Shown here piece by piece: positions 38,765 to 48,001 of a stretch of 64,000 nt of DNA. The stretch is from Rhodobacteraceae bacterium WFHF2C18 (lineage in GTDB: Bacteria; Pseudomonadota; Alphaproteobacteria; Rhodobacterales; Rhodobacteraceae). The notes beneath the pieces are model-generated. The model saw only the letters and a list, made by a program, of their open reading frames with translations. It did not search any database and was not told where the DNA came from. The position numbers were made by a program, and so were the translations under genes. The stretch spans positions 434,001-498,000 of the forward strand of contig NHTQ01000002.1 of NCBI GenBank assembly GCA_002166865.1. The letters are read 5' to 3'. Each line of letters begins with the position of its first letter. Within the stretch, counting starts at the first letter, position 1.

Positions 38765-39049
38765 GTGACCCTGTCACGCGACGCCGCAGAGACCGTGGGG
38801 CTGAAGGCGCTGGCCTGGCTGGCCGCGAACGAGGACCTTTTGCCGGTTTTCATGGGGGCCACCGGCGCTGCAGAGGATGACCTGCGCGCAGGCGCCGAAG
38901 ACCCCGCGTTTCTTGGGGCGGTGCTGGATTTCGTGCTCATGGATGATGCCTGGGTGATGGCCTTCTGCGCCGACAGCGGCCTGGACACGGAAACGCCGCA
39001 GCGGGCGCGGGCCGTCCTGCCCGGGGGCGCGCAGGTCCACTGGACATGA
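38765..39049 (+). CDS. DUF3572 family protein
   Basis: A 94-residue soluble, helical, acidic protein starting at GTG. LKALAWLAANEDLLPVFMGA and LDFVLMDDAWVMAFC are typical of DUF3572, an alphaproteobacterial family of unknown function. The stop overlaps the start of the HAD gene (ATGA), so these and the EamA gene form a three-gene coupled operon. It is divergent from the PleD-like gene. Confidence 0.85.
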   Translation: MTLSRDAAETVGLKALAWLAANEDLLPVFMGATGAAEDDLRAGAEDPAFLGAVLDFVLMDDAWVMAFCADSGLDTETPQRARAVLPGGAQVHWT

Positions 39050-39759
39050 CCGGCGCGGTGGCGGCATTGAGGAAGGTTGACGGCGTGCTGTTCGACAAGG
39101 ACGGTACGCTGTTCGATTTCCGGGCGACATGGAACGTCTGGGCGTCGCGGACAATCGCCGACCTCAGTGATGGCGACCGGGCAGCCGCCGAGCGTCTTGC
39201 GGCCGAGATGGACTACGATCTGGCGGCCGGGTGCTTCCGTACCGGCAGCCCGGTCATCGCCGGCACCAACCGCGAGGCGGCCGAATGCGTGCTGCGCGCC
39301 CTGCCCGGGCGCGAGTTGGCGGAGGTGGAGCATCTCCTGATGCAAAGCGCGGCGCGCGCGCCGTTGGCCCCCGCCGTGCCGCTTGATCCCTTTCTGCGCG
39401 GCCTGGCGGCTGAGGGGATGGCTTTGGGCGTGGTGACGAATGATACCGAGTTCGGCGCGCGGGCACATCTTGAGGCCGCCGGCGTGATTTCACGGTTCGA
39501 TTTCGTCGCCGGGTTCGATTCGGGCCACGGGGCCAAGCCCGCGGCGGGGCCGCTGCTGGCCTTCGCCGCGGCGGCGGGCCTTGCGCCCGAGCGTGTCGTG
39601 ATGGTCGGCGACAGCCTGCACGACCTGCATGCCGGCCGGGCGGCCGGCATGCAGGTCGTGGGCGTGCTGACCGGGATGGCCGGTGCGGCGGAGCTCGCCC
39701 CCCATGCCGAGGCGGTTCTGCCCGACATCGGCCACCTGCCCGACTGGATGACGGCATGA
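39046..39759 (+). CDS. HAD superfamily hydrolase, phosphoglycolate-phosphatase-like
   Basis: A 237-residue phosphatase. Motif I is VLFDKDGTLFD (nucleophile and acid aspartates), motif II is VVTND, motif III lysine is in GHGAKPAAGP, and motif IV is MVGDSLHD. A helical cap domain lies between motifs I and II, as in Gph-type enzymes. Substrate unknown, though phosphoglycolate is possible. Overlaps DUF3572 and EamA genes by four bases at each end. Confidence 0.9.
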   Translation: MTGAVAALRKVDGVLFDKDGTLFDFRATWNVWASRTIADLSDGDRAAAERLAAEMDYDLAAGCFRTGSPVIAGTNREAAECVLRALPGRELAEVEHLLMQSAARAPLAPAVPLDPFLRGLAAEGMALGVVTNDTEFGARAHLEAAGVISRFDFVAGFDSGHGAKPAAGPLLAFAAAAGLAPERVVMVGDSLHDLHAGRAAGMQVVGVLTGMAGAAELAPHAEAVLPDIGHLPDWMTA

Positions 39760-40646
39760 GGGGGCATCCCTACTTCGGCATCGGCCTGGCCCTGTTCGGC
39801 ACCCTGGTGTTGACGCCGGATGCGTTGTTCATGCGGCTGTCGGGGATGGACGGCATCCAGATGGTCGGCTGGCGTGGCCTTCTGATGGGGGCGGTGATGC
39901 TGGCCGTCTGGGCGCTCAGCAGCCGCGACCGCGGGGCGGACCTGCGCGCGCTGGTCTCGGCGGGGGGGCTGTTGATCGTGGCCTGCCAGTTCTTCAACGC
40001 CACCTGCTTCAGCCTTGGCATATCGATGGCGCCGGTTGCCGTGGTGCTTTTCGCCGTGGCCACCGTGCCCGTCTGGGCGGCGCTGCTTGCCCGGGTCTTC
40101 CTGCGCGAACCCACCCGGCGGTCCACATGGCTGACCATCGCCGCGGTGCTGGCCGGCATCGGCATCGCCGTCTTCGGCGGCAAGGGAGAGGCGGTGAGCC
40201 TCAACCGCGACGCCCTGGTCGGTGCGGCCCTCGGGTTGGGCGTCGCGCTGGTTCTGGCGCTCAATTTCGTGGTGCTGCGGGCGCGCCCCGGCCTGCCGAT
40301 CCTGTTGGTGATCGGCAGTGGCGCACTGCTGGCCGGGATCATGGGCTGGACGGTCACGGGCCCCGCGGCCATGCCGGAGGGGACGATCTGGGCCATCGCC
40401 ATCACCGGCATCGCGATCCTTCCGGTCTCTTTCTTCACGCTTTCGCTGGCCGCGCGCTATACCCACGCGTCGAATGTCAGCCTGTTGATGCTTCTGGAAA
40501 CGGTCCTGGGCCCTGTCTGGGTCTGGCTGGGCACGGGCGAGGCGCCGACGGCGACCATGCTTCTGGGCGGGGTCGTGGTCGTGGTCAGCCTGGGGCTTTA
40601 CCTGTGGCGGGCCCGGCGTCGTGCGCTGTCGGCCGTGGCCGGGTAG
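39756..40646 (+). CDS. EamA family (DMT) transporter
   Basis: A 296-residue inner-membrane protein with ten hydrophobic segments and two EamA repeats, the first ending near residue 140 (LAGIGIAVFGGK) and the second near 285. ARYTHASNVSLLMLLETVLGPVWVWLG in the second half is typical. Efflux of a metabolite is likely but the substrate is unknown. Unlike the remnant at 33.7 kb, this copy is complete. Start overlaps the HAD stop. Confidence 0.9.
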   Translation: MRGHPYFGIGLALFGTLVLTPDALFMRLSGMDGIQMVGWRGLLMGAVMLAVWALSSRDRGADLRALVSAGGLLIVACQFFNATCFSLGISMAPVAVVLFAVATVPVWAALLARVFLREPTRRSTWLTIAAVLAGIGIAVFGGKGEAVSLNRDALVGAALGLGVALVLALNFVVLRARPGLPILLVIGSGALLAGIMGWTVTGPAAMPEGTIWAIAITGIAILPVSFFTLSLAARYTHASNVSLLMLLETVLGPVWVWLGTGEAPTATMLLGGVVVVVSLGLYLWRARRRALSAVAG

Positions 40647-40767
40647 CGGCGGGTGCGGGGGCAGGATCGGCCCCCACTTGCTGAAATCCGACACAATTGG
40701 TCGCGAAACGGCAAACCCACCCCCCCGCAGGCCGTGTTTGCTGGACCCAGGACAGGAGTTTATTCGG

Positions 40768-42330
40768 ATGACAGAGCCAGCGAAACGCAAGCGGCGCAGC
40801 GGCGGCCGCGCCGGTCACGCCGCACGGCGGGGCACCGAGGCGATCCTCCAGATGCCCTGGAACCCGCCGGTCAACATCGACAGCCCGACTGAGCCGCTGG
40901 GGCCCGAGGGGGTCGAGGCCATCCATGACGGGGCGATGCGCATCCTCGAGGAGATCGGGATCGAGTTCCTGAACCCCGAGGCGTTGGAGATCCTGCGCCG
41001 CTCGGGCGGGTGCACCGTCGAGGGCGAGAACGTGCGCATGGGCCGCGACTACGTCATGGAAATGGTCGCCAAGTGCCCCTCGGAGTGGACCATCACCCCG
41101 CGCAACCCCGAGCGCGAGATCACCCTGGGCGGGCGCAACCTGCTTTTCGGCAACGTCTCCTCCCCGCCCAACTACTGGGACATGAGCCAGGGCAAGAAGG
41201 TGCCCGGCACGCGGCAGGGATGCCGGAACCTGCTCAAGCTCAGCCAGTATTTCAACTGTATCCACTTCGTCGGCGGTTATCCCGTCGAACCCCAGGACCT
41301 TCATGCCAGTGTCCGCCACCTCGACGTGATCTACGACAAGCTCACGCTGACCGACAAGGTGGCCCATGCCTATTGCCTGGGCCGGGAGCGCGTCGAGGAC
41401 GCCATGGAGATGGTGCGCATCGCCGCCGGCCTCTCGCACGAGGAATTCGAGGCCAAGCCGCGGATGTACACCAACATCAACTCCACCTCGCCGCTCAAGC
41501 ACGACCACCCGATGATGGACGGCTGGATACGGCTGGCCGAGCGCAACCAGGGCCTGGCGGTCACGCCCTTCACCCTGGCCGGCGCGATGGCGCCGGTGAC
41601 GCTGGCGGGTGCGGTGGCGCAAAGCCTGGCGGAATCGCTCAGCGCCGTGGCGCTGGCGCAGGAAATCCGGCCCGGCGCCTGCTGCGCCATCGGCACCTTC
41701 ACCTCGAACGTGGACATGAAGTCGGGCGCGCCGGCCTTCGGCACGCCCGAATACATGCGCGCCACCCAGATGACCGGGCAACTCGCGCGGTTCTACCGGC
41801 TGCCGATGCGCGCCAGCGGCGTCTGCGCCGCCAACGTCCCGGACGGCCAGGCGATGTGGGAGACCTCCAACAGCCTCTGGGCCGGGGTGCAGGCGGGGGC
41901 GAACTTCATCTACCATGCCGCGGGCTGGCTGGAGGGCGGGCTGATCGCCAGCCCCGAGAAGTTCGTGATGGACTGCGAGCTGCTGCAGCAGATGGAGCGG
42001 TACATGGATCCGGTCCTGACCGCCACCGGCCCCGACGAGATCGCCGTGGAAGCCATCCGCGAAGTCGGCGGAGAGGGGCACTTTTTCGGAATCGCGCACA
42101 CGCAGGAGCGCTATACCACCGCCTTCTACCAGCCCTACCTTTCGGACTGGCGCAACTTCGAGGCCTGGGAGGCCGCCGGCAGCGTCTGGACCGCGCAGCG
42201 CGCGCACCAGATCTTCCAGAACATCATCGAAAGCTTCGAGGCGCCGCCGCTGGATCCGGCGATCCGCGAGGAGCTGGAAGCCTTCGTGGCCCGGCGCAAG
42301 GCCGAGGGCGGCGCGCCCACCGATTTCTGA
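40768..42330 (+). CDS. MttB-family (trimethylamine methyltransferase-like) protein
   Basis: A 520-residue TIM-barrel methyltransferase homolog. GPEGVEAIHDGAMRILEEIG and PGTRQGCRNLLKLSQYFNC are typical of the MttB superfamily, which transfers methyl groups from quaternary or tertiary amines to a corrinoid protein. No in-frame amber codon occurs, so it is a non-pyrrolysine member, as are the bacterial glycine-betaine-type enzymes. An AGGAG ribosome-binding site lies nine bases before the ATG. No corrinoid protein or activating enzyme gene is nearby. A basic 25-residue N-terminal extension is unusual. Confidence 0.88.
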   Translation: MTEPAKRKRRSGGRAGHAARRGTEAILQMPWNPPVNIDSPTEPLGPEGVEAIHDGAMRILEEIGIEFLNPEALEILRRSGGCTVEGENVRMGRDYVMEMVAKCPSEWTITPRNPEREITLGGRNLLFGNVSSPPNYWDMSQGKKVPGTRQGCRNLLKLSQYFNCIHFVGGYPVEPQDLHASVRHLDVIYDKLTLTDKVAHAYCLGRERVEDAMEMVRIAAGLSHEEFEAKPRMYTNINSTSPLKHDHPMMDGWIRLAERNQGLAVTPFTLAGAMAPVTLAGAVAQSLAESLSAVALAQEIRPGACCAIGTFTSNVDMKSGAPAFGTPEYMRATQMTGQLARFYRLPMRASGVCAANVPDGQAMWETSNSLWAGVQAGANFIYHAAGWLEGGLIASPEKFVMDCELLQQMERYMDPVLTATGPDEIAVEAIREVGGEGHFFGIAHTQERYTTAFYQPYLSDWRNFEAWEAAGSVWTAQRAHQIFQNIIESFEAPPLDPAIREELEAFVARRKAEGGAPTDF

Positions 42331-42398
42331 GCCGCGGGCCGCTTGCGCCGCGGGGTGGGCCGGCCTAGGGTCGCGCCGACCCCGAGGCGAGACCGGCC

Positions 42399-42788
42399 AT
42401 GATCCACAGCTTTCCCCTGCGCGTGTACTACGAAGATACCGACATGGGCGGTATCGTCTACTACGCAAATTACCTGAAATTCATCGAACGCGCCCGCAGC
42501 GACTGGGTGCGTGATCTGGGCATCGACCAGAACGCCATGCGCCAGAAAGACGGCGTGATCTTCGCCGTGCGGCGGGTGGAGGCGGATTACCTGGCCCCGG
42601 CCCTGTTCGATGACATGCTGGAGGTCCGCACGCGCACGCTGGCGGTGACCGGCGCGCGGCTGGTGCTCGAGCAACTCGTGCTGCGCGGCGAGGAACGCCT
42701 CTTCGCCGCCCAAGTGACCGTTGTGTGCCTGACCGAGGCCGGCCAGCCGGCGCGCCTGCCGGCAAATATCCGCCTGACGCTGCACTGA
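42399..42788 (+). CDS. ybgC: Tol-Pal system acyl-CoA thioesterase YbgC
   Basis: A 129-residue hotdog-fold thioesterase. RVYYEDTDMGGIVYYANYLKFIERAR contains the active-site aspartate and the family block of 4-hydroxybenzoyl-CoA thioesterases. It is the classical first gene of the tol-pal cluster, though here separated from tolQ by 117 bp holding a possible promoter. It hydrolyses short-chain acyl-CoA esters, perhaps in phospholipid metabolism. Confidence 0.94.
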   Translation: MIHSFPLRVYYEDTDMGGIVYYANYLKFIERARSDWVRDLGIDQNAMRQKDGVIFAVRRVEADYLAPALFDDMLEVRTRTLAVTGARLVLEQLVLRGEERLFAAQVTVVCLTEAGQPARLPANIRLTLH

Positions 42789-42823
42789 CGGGGGTACCGC
42801 GGCCGCTTTGCGGCGGGATCGTG

Positions 42824-42851
42824 TTGGCCTTTCGGTGGGAATTGGGATAGT
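42824..42851 (+). promoter_or_regulatory. Candidate promoter of tolQRAB-pal
   Basis: TTGGCC and GATAGT separated by 16 bp, 55 bp before the tolQ start, in the gap after ybgC. Moderate match to sigma-70; offered as a guess. Confidence 0.25.
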
Positions 42852-42905
42852 TTGCCCGCGAACGGCGCCCGGCCAACAAGGGCGCGCAGGTAATGAGCAG
42901 GCAAG

Positions 42906-43601
42906 ATGGAAGCAGAAACCCTGGCCGTGGCACAGGAGATGGATTTTTCCCTGTGGGCCCTGTTTGCACGCGCCACGCTGGTCGTGAAGATCGTGATGCT
43001 GATCCTGATCCTGGCCTCCTTCTGGGCCTGGGCGATCATCATCCAGAAACTCATCGTCTTCCGGCAGGCGCGGCGCGAGGTCGAGGATTTCGACGCGCGT
43101 TTCTGGTCGGGCGAGCCGCTGGATCAGCTTTTCGAGGAGATCGGGCCCGATCCGCCCGGGCGGGCCGAGCGCATCTTCGCCGCCGGCATGATGGAGTGGC
43201 GGCGTTCGCATCGCACCGACGGGGCGCTGATCGCGGGGGCGACCGCGCGGATCGAACGCTCGATGGACGTGGCCATCTCGAAGGAAGCCGAGGACCTGCA
43301 AAGCGGCCTGTCGGTTCTGGCCACGGTGGGCTCCACGGCGCCCTTCATAGGCCTTTTCGGCACGGTCTGGGGGATCATGAACGCCTTCATCGAGATCGCC
43401 GAGCAGCAGAACACCAACCTCGCGGTCGTGGCGCCGGGCATCGCCGAGGCGCTGCTGGCCACCGGCCTGGGGCTGCTTGCCGCGATCCCGGCCGTCATCT
43501 TCTACAACAAGCTGAGCGCGGACGCGGATCGCATCGTGGCCAATTACGAAGCCTTCGCCGACGAATTCTCGACCATCCTCAGCCGGCAGCTGGACGGGTG
43601 A
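42906..43601 (+). CDS. tolQ: TolQ proton channel subunit
   Basis: A 231-residue inner-membrane protein of the ExbB/TolQ/MotA family with three hydrophobic segments; the third contains TVGSTAPFIGLFGTVWGIM, the ion-path region. With TolR it uses the proton gradient to drive TolA during outer-membrane constriction. Ends three bases before tolR. Confidence 0.96.
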   Translation: MEAETLAVAQEMDFSLWALFARATLVVKIVMLILILASFWAWAIIIQKLIVFRQARREVEDFDARFWSGEPLDQLFEEIGPDPPGRAERIFAAGMMEWRRSHRTDGALIAGATARIERSMDVAISKEAEDLQSGLSVLATVGSTAPFIGLFGTVWGIMNAFIEIAEQQNTNLAVVAPGIAEALLATGLGLLAAIPAVIFYNKLSADADRIVANYEAFADEFSTILSRQLDG

Positions 43602-43604
43602 GCG

Positions 43605-44078
43605 ATGGGTGCCGGCGTGGTCCAGAACACGAAAGGAGGCGGGCGCCGCCGGCGGGGCCGCAGCCGCGCCCGTCCCATGGCCGAGATCAACGTGACGCCC
43701 TTCGTGGACGTGATGCTGGTGCTGCTCATCATTTTCATGGTGGCGGCGCCGCTGATGGTGGTGGGCGTTCCGGTGGAGCTGCCCAAGACGGCGGCAAGCG
43801 CCCTGCCCGGCGAGCAGGAGGAACCCTTGACCGTGACGGTGACGGCCGACGGCACGGTGAGCATCCAGAAGACGGCGGTCCCTCGCGCGGAACTGGTGGC
43901 CAAGCTGCGGGCCATCGCCGCCGAGCGCGACAGCACCCGCGTCTACCTGCGGGCCGATGGCAAGGTGCCCTACGAACTTGTGATGCAGGTGATGGGGGCG
44001 CTCAACCGCGGTGGATTCGGCGACATCGGGCTGGTCACGGATACCGGCGGGCCGCGGCTGGACGAGGCCGACGGCTGA
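43605..44078 (+). CDS. tolR: TolR
   Basis: A 157-residue inner-membrane protein with one N-terminal membrane helix. MAEINVTPFVDVMLVLLIIF holds the conserved aspartate of the proton path, and the periplasmic domain follows to VYLRADGKVPYELVMQVM. An Arg-rich N-terminal cytoplasmic stretch of about 25 residues precedes the helix. It lies between tolQ and tolA. Confidence 0.95.
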   Translation: MGAGVVQNTKGGGRRRRGRSRARPMAEINVTPFVDVMLVLLIIFMVAAPLMVVGVPVELPKTAASALPGEQEEPLTVTVTADGTVSIQKTAVPRAELVAKLRAIAAERDSTRVYLRADGKVPYELVMQVMGALNRGGFGDIGLVTDTGGPRLDEADG

Positions 44079-44088
44079 CGGTGCGGGA

Positions 44089-45222
44089 ATGAACGCCGGG
44101 CAGGTCATATCCGGGTTGGGCCATCTGGGCCTGATCGGCTGGGCCGTGTTCGGCGGCGCCTTCGAGTCCGAGCCGATGCCCTTCGAGGTGACGGAGGTCA
44201 CCGCGATCTCCGCCGAGGACTATGCCGCGCTCACCCAGGGGCCGCGCGCACCCGACGCGGTCGCCAACGTGGACACGCCCGAACCGCCCGCCGCGGGCGG
44301 GGCGGGGCCCGAGCTTTCCCCGCAGGCCGATGCCGCGCCCCGCAGGGCCCGGCCCGAGACGAGCGCGCCGGCCACGCCGGATGCCGCGCCCGAGGTGCCG
44401 CAGCCCGCGGCGCCGGACGAGGCCGAGGTCGAGGACGCGGCCCCCACCCTGCAACCCCCGCAGGAGGACGTGGCGATGATGGTTCCCGAGGTGTCGCCGC
44501 GGCCCAAGCCGCGCCCCGCGCCCCGCGTCGCCCCCGAGCCGGTCGCCCCGCCCGATCCGGACGTGCGCGTGGACGAGGTTGAGCGCCGGGAAACCGCCCC
44601 CGACCCCGATGCCGACACCGCGCAGGAGCAGACGGAGGCCACCGCGCCGGAGGAAGCGGCGACCGAGATCGTGACCGAGGCCGAGCAAAGCGAAACAAAC
44701 GCCCCGGCGCGTTCCGTGCGGCCGCGCAGCCGGCCCGCGCGGCCCGATCCCGCACCCGAGCCCGATCCGCCCGAGACGGAGACCGCCCGCGACACCCCGC
44801 AGGAACCGCAAGTCGACGACAGCGCGGTGGAACAGGCCCTTGCAGCGGCGATGAACTCGGAAGCGGGGGGCGAAACGGCGCCGGAGACCCCGCAGGGCCC
44901 GCCATTGACCAGCGGCGAGAAGGATGCCCTGCGCGTGGCGGTGCAGCGATGCTGGAACGTGGGCAGCCTGAGCTCGGAGGCGCTGCGCACCACGGTGGTG
45001 GTGGGCGTGCAGATGAACGAGGACGCCACGCCCGTCATCCCCTCGATCGAGCTTCTGGAGTCCGTGGGCGGATCGGGCGACGCCGCGCGGCAGGCCTTCG
45101 AGGCGGCCCGGCGCGCGATCATCCGCTGCGGGGCCAGGGGCTACGACCTGCCGCGCGAGAAATTCGGGCAGTGGCGCGACATTGAAATGACATTCAATCC
45201 GGAGAAAATGAGGATCAAATGA
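44089..45222 (+). CDS. tolA: TolA-like protein
   Basis: A 377-residue protein with a short N-terminal membrane anchor (residues 5-25), a long extended Pro/Glu/Ala-rich domain (40-285) and a compact C-terminal domain with [20 protein letters not shown] and [20 protein letters not shown], which is the TolA domain III pattern with two cysteines. The middle domain is Pro/Glu-rich rather than the Lys/Ala-rich helix of E. coli TolA, as is common in alphaproteobacteria. It links TolQR in the inner membrane to Pal and TolB. Confidence 0.9.
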   Translation: MNAGQVISGLGHLGLIGWAVFGGAFESEPMPFEVTEVTAISAEDYAALTQGPRAPDAVANVDTPEPPAAGGAGPELSPQADAAPRRARPETSAPATPDAAPEVPQPAAPDEAEVEDAAPTLQPPQEDVAMMVPEVSPRPKPRPAPRVAPEPVAPPDPDVRVDEVERRETAPDPDADTAQEQTEATAPEEAATEIVTEAEQSETNAPARSVRPRSRPARPDPAPEPDPPETETARDTPQEPQVDDSAVEQALAAAMNSEAGGETAPETPQGPPLTSGEKDALRVAVQRCWNVGSLSSEALRTTVVVGVQMNEDATPVIPSIELLESVGGSGDAARQAFEAARRAIIRCGARGYDLPREKFGQWRDIEMTFNPEKMRIK

Positions 45223-46547
45223 TGCGATACTTGCTGACCCTCTTCGCGGTGCTCGCCTGCTGGGCGCTGCCAGTCGCGGCACAGGATGATGACGGGCCCC
45301 TCCGGATCGAGATCACGGAGGGCGTGATCGAGCCCTTGCCCGTGGCGGTGCCCGATTTCGTGGCCGAAAGCGCCGACGGCGCGGAGATGGGCCGCAAGAT
45401 CGCCGAGGTGATCGCCGCCGATCTCAGCGGAACGGGCCTTTTCCGGACCATTTCCGAAGAGGCCTTCATATCGCAGATCACCAGTTTCGCCAGCCCCGTG
45501 CAGTTCTCCGACTGGAAGGCGATCAACGCGCAGGCGCTGGTCACCGGCGCGGTCAGCGTGGACGATACCGGCAAGCTGGTTGTCCGCTTCCGCCTGTTCG
45601 ACGTCTTCGCCGGCGAGGAACTGGGCAAGGGGCTGCAACTGGTGGGCACACAGGCCGGGTGGCGGCGGATCGCCCACAAGGTGGCCGATCAGGTCTACAG
45701 CCGGATCACCGGGGAGGATCCCTATTTCGACAGCCGCGTGGTCTTTGTTGCCGAGACCGGGCCGAAGGACAAGCGGCGCAAGCGCCTGGCGGTGATGGAC
45801 TACGACGGGGCGAACGTCCAGTACCTGACCGACGGCACGGATATCGTTCTGGCCCCGCGGTTCTCTCCCGGGGGGGAACGGGTGCTTTACACCAGTTACG
45901 AGACCGGCTTTCCCCGCATCTACGTTATGGACGTGGGCAGCGTGCAGCGCCGGGTGCTGGAAAGCCAGGAGGGCACGATGAGCTTTGCCCCCCGGTTCGG
46001 CCCGGACGGGCGCACGGTGGTCTATTCGCTGGCCCGGGGCGGCAATACCGATATCTACCGGATGGACATCGAGACGGGCGCGACCACGCGGCTGACCTCG
46101 GCCCCGTCGATCGAGACGGCGCCGAGTTTCAGCCCCGACGGCGGCCGGCTGGTTTTCGAAAGCGACCGGTCGGGCAGCCCGCAGCTCTACGTGATGCCCG
46201 CGCGGGGCGGCGAGGCCGAGCGCATCAGCTTCGGCCAGGGCCGCTATGGCACGCCGGTGTGGTCTCCGCGCGGTGATCTGATCGCCTTCACCAAGCAGTC
46301 CAAGGGCCGGTTCCACATCGGCGTGATGCGCACCGACGGCAGCGAGGAGCGTCTGCTGACCGCCAGTTTCCTGGACGAGGGGCCGACGTGGTCGCCCAAC
46401 GGGCGCGTCATCATGTTTACCCGCGAAACCCAGGGCGCGCAGGGGCAGGCCGGGCTTTACACGGTGGACATCACGGGGCGCAACCTGCGGCAGGTTCCCA
46501 CCGATACCGGCGCCAGCGATCCGTCGTGGTCGCCGCTGCTGGACTGA
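45219..46547 (+). CDS. tolB: Tol-Pal system beta-propeller protein TolB
   Basis: A 442-residue periplasmic protein with a signal peptide (1-21) and an N-terminal alpha/beta domain, followed by six propeller blades with repeats such as [20 protein letters not shown] and [20 protein letters not shown]. The start overlaps the tolA stop (ATGATG). It binds Pal and is displaced by TolA. Confidence 0.96.
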   Translation: MMRYLLTLFAVLACWALPVAAQDDDGPLRIEITEGVIEPLPVAVPDFVAESADGAEMGRKIAEVIAADLSGTGLFRTISEEAFISQITSFASPVQFSDWKAINAQALVTGAVSVDDTGKLVVRFRLFDVFAGEELGKGLQLVGTQAGWRRIAHKVADQVYSRITGEDPYFDSRVVFVAETGPKDKRRKRLAVMDYDGANVQYLTDGTDIVLAPRFSPGGERVLYTSYETGFPRIYVMDVGSVQRRVLESQEGTMSFAPRFGPDGRTVVYSLARGGNTDIYRMDIETGATTRLTSAPSIETAPSFSPDGGRLVFESDRSGSPQLYVMPARGGEAERISFGQGRYGTPVWSPRGDLIAFTKQSKGRFHIGVMRTDGSEERLLTASFLDEGPTWSPNGRVIMFTRETQGAQGQAGLYTVDITGRNLRQVPTDTGASDPSWSPLLD

Positions 46548-46632
46548 ACGCCGCGGCTGCGCGTTTCCAACGCGGGGCGGCTGTGATAGAAATCGAAACG
46601 ACAACAACCCAGAGCGAGCGGGACAGAGAACG

Positions 46633-47145
46633 ATGACCTATCTGAGCAAGACGATGATCCTTTGTGCCGGGCTGGCGCTGGCCGCCTGCGCCGGGCCGGA
46701 CCGGTTCGGCGGGCCGGGTGCCGGCGGCGGGGCCTTGGGCGGTGCGGATGCCTCCGCCGCCGCGACCCGTGATCCGGCCTCGCCCCTGTACTTCGAGGAG
46801 GCCGTGGGCGACCGGGTCTTCTTCGCGGTGGACCAGTCCAGCCTTTCGCCCGAGGCCAAGGCCACGCTGGACGCGCAGGCCGAATGGCTGATGACCAACA
46901 GCGACTACGATGCCGTGATCGAGGGCCACGCCGACGAGCAGGGCACCCGGGAATACAACCTTGCCCTTGGCGCGCGCCGGGCCAACGCGGTGCAGGAATA
47001 CCTGCAAAGCCGCGGGGTTGCCGGCAGCCGGCTGAAGGTGGTGAGCTACGGCAAGGAGCGCCCGGTTGAAATCTGCAGCAACGAGAGCTGCTACGCCAAG
47101 AACCGGCGTGCGGTCACCGTGATTTCGGCCGGGCCGATGAGCTGA
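46633..47145 (+). CDS. pal: Peptidoglycan-associated lipoprotein Pal
   Basis: A 170-residue outer-membrane lipoprotein. The signal peptide ends with the lipobox LAAC (residues 18-21). The OmpA-like peptidoglycan-binding domain includes VFFAVDQSSL, IEGHADEQGTREYNLALGAR and AVQEYLQSRGV. It anchors the outer membrane to the wall and partners TolB. Confidence 0.97.
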   Translation: MTYLSKTMILCAGLALAACAGPDRFGGPGAGGGALGGADASAAATRDPASPLYFEEAVGDRVFFAVDQSSLSPEAKATLDAQAEWLMTNSDYDAVIEGHADEQGTREYNLALGARRANAVQEYLQSRGVAGSRLKVVSYGKERPVEICSNESCYAKNRRAVTVISAGPMS

Positions 47146-47158
47146 GTGGGGGCGGGCG

Positions 47159-48001
47159 ATGCGGGTCCTTGCGCTTGCCGTTCTGACGTGCCTGTCCCTG
47201 GCGCTGCCGGTGCAGGCCCAAGACCGTGCCGAGACGCTGGCGGACATCCGTCAGGAGTTGTCGGTGCTTTATGTCGAGATCCAGAAACTCAAGCGTGAAC
47301 TCAGTACCACCGGCGGGGCGAGCGGATTGCCCGCCGGGGGCTCCATCCTGGAAAGGGTGGAGGCGATCGAGGGCGAGTTGCAGCGCCTGACGGCCCGGAC
47401 CGAGGAACTTCAGTACCGCATCGACCGGATCGTGCAGGACGCCAGCAACCGCATCGGGGATCTGGAATTCCGCCTTTGCGAACTGGAAGAGGCGTGCGAC
47501 ATCGCGACCCTGGGCGAGGGCACGACCCTGGGCGGGACCGAGCCGCAAACAGGGACCGCCGGAGCGGAATCCGGGTCCGGCGATGCCCCCGCGGACGCCG
47601 CCGGCGATCCGCAGATGGCGGTGGGCGAACAGGCCGATTTCGACCGCGCCAGGCAGGCGCTGGAGGCCGGTAACCATGCCGAGGCCGCGCGGCTGTTCCA
47701 GGAATTCCGCCAGACCTATCCCGGCGGGCCGCTGAGCGGCAAGGCTGGCCTGCTGCGCGGTGAGGCGCTGGAGGCCGCGGGCCAGACGGCGAAGGCCGCG
47801 CGAGCCTACCTTGACACCTTCAGCGGCGCCCCCCAGGGGCCACAGGCGCCCGAGGCCCTTTTCCGCCTGGGCCGCGCGCTGGGCACGCTGGGCCAGACCG
47901 AAGAAGCCTGCGTCATGCTGGCGGAGGTCGCCAATCGCTACCCCGGTGCGGATGTCGTGACCAAGGCGCAGGACGAACGCCAGACGCTGGGCTGCCAGTG
48001 A
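47159..48001 (+). CDS. cpoB: Tol-Pal system coordinator CpoB/YbgF
   Basis: A 280-residue periplasmic protein with a signal peptide (1-20), a coiled-coil region (25-95) and C-terminal tetratricopeptide repeats (about 160-280; FDRARQALEAGNHAEAARLF). It coordinates peptidoglycan synthesis with Tol function. The stop overlaps the GTG start of tilS. Confidence 0.93.
   Translation: MRVLALAVLTCLSLALPVQAQDRAETLADIRQELSVLYVEIQKLKRELSTTGGASGLPAGGSILERVEAIEGELQRLTARTEELQYRIDRIVQDASNRIGDLEFRLCELEEACDIATLGEGTTLGGTEPQTGTAGAESGSGDAPADAAGDPQMAVGEQADFDRARQALEAGNHAEAARLFQEFRQTYPGGPLSGKAGLLRGEALEAAGQTAKAARAYLDTFSGAPQGPQAPEALFRLGRALGTLGQTEEACVMLAEVANRYPGADVVTKAQDERQTLGCQ

Noticed and set aside
40768..42330. Pyrrolysine-containing MttB
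   Set aside because: No in-frame TAG codon; the gene reads through with standard codons.
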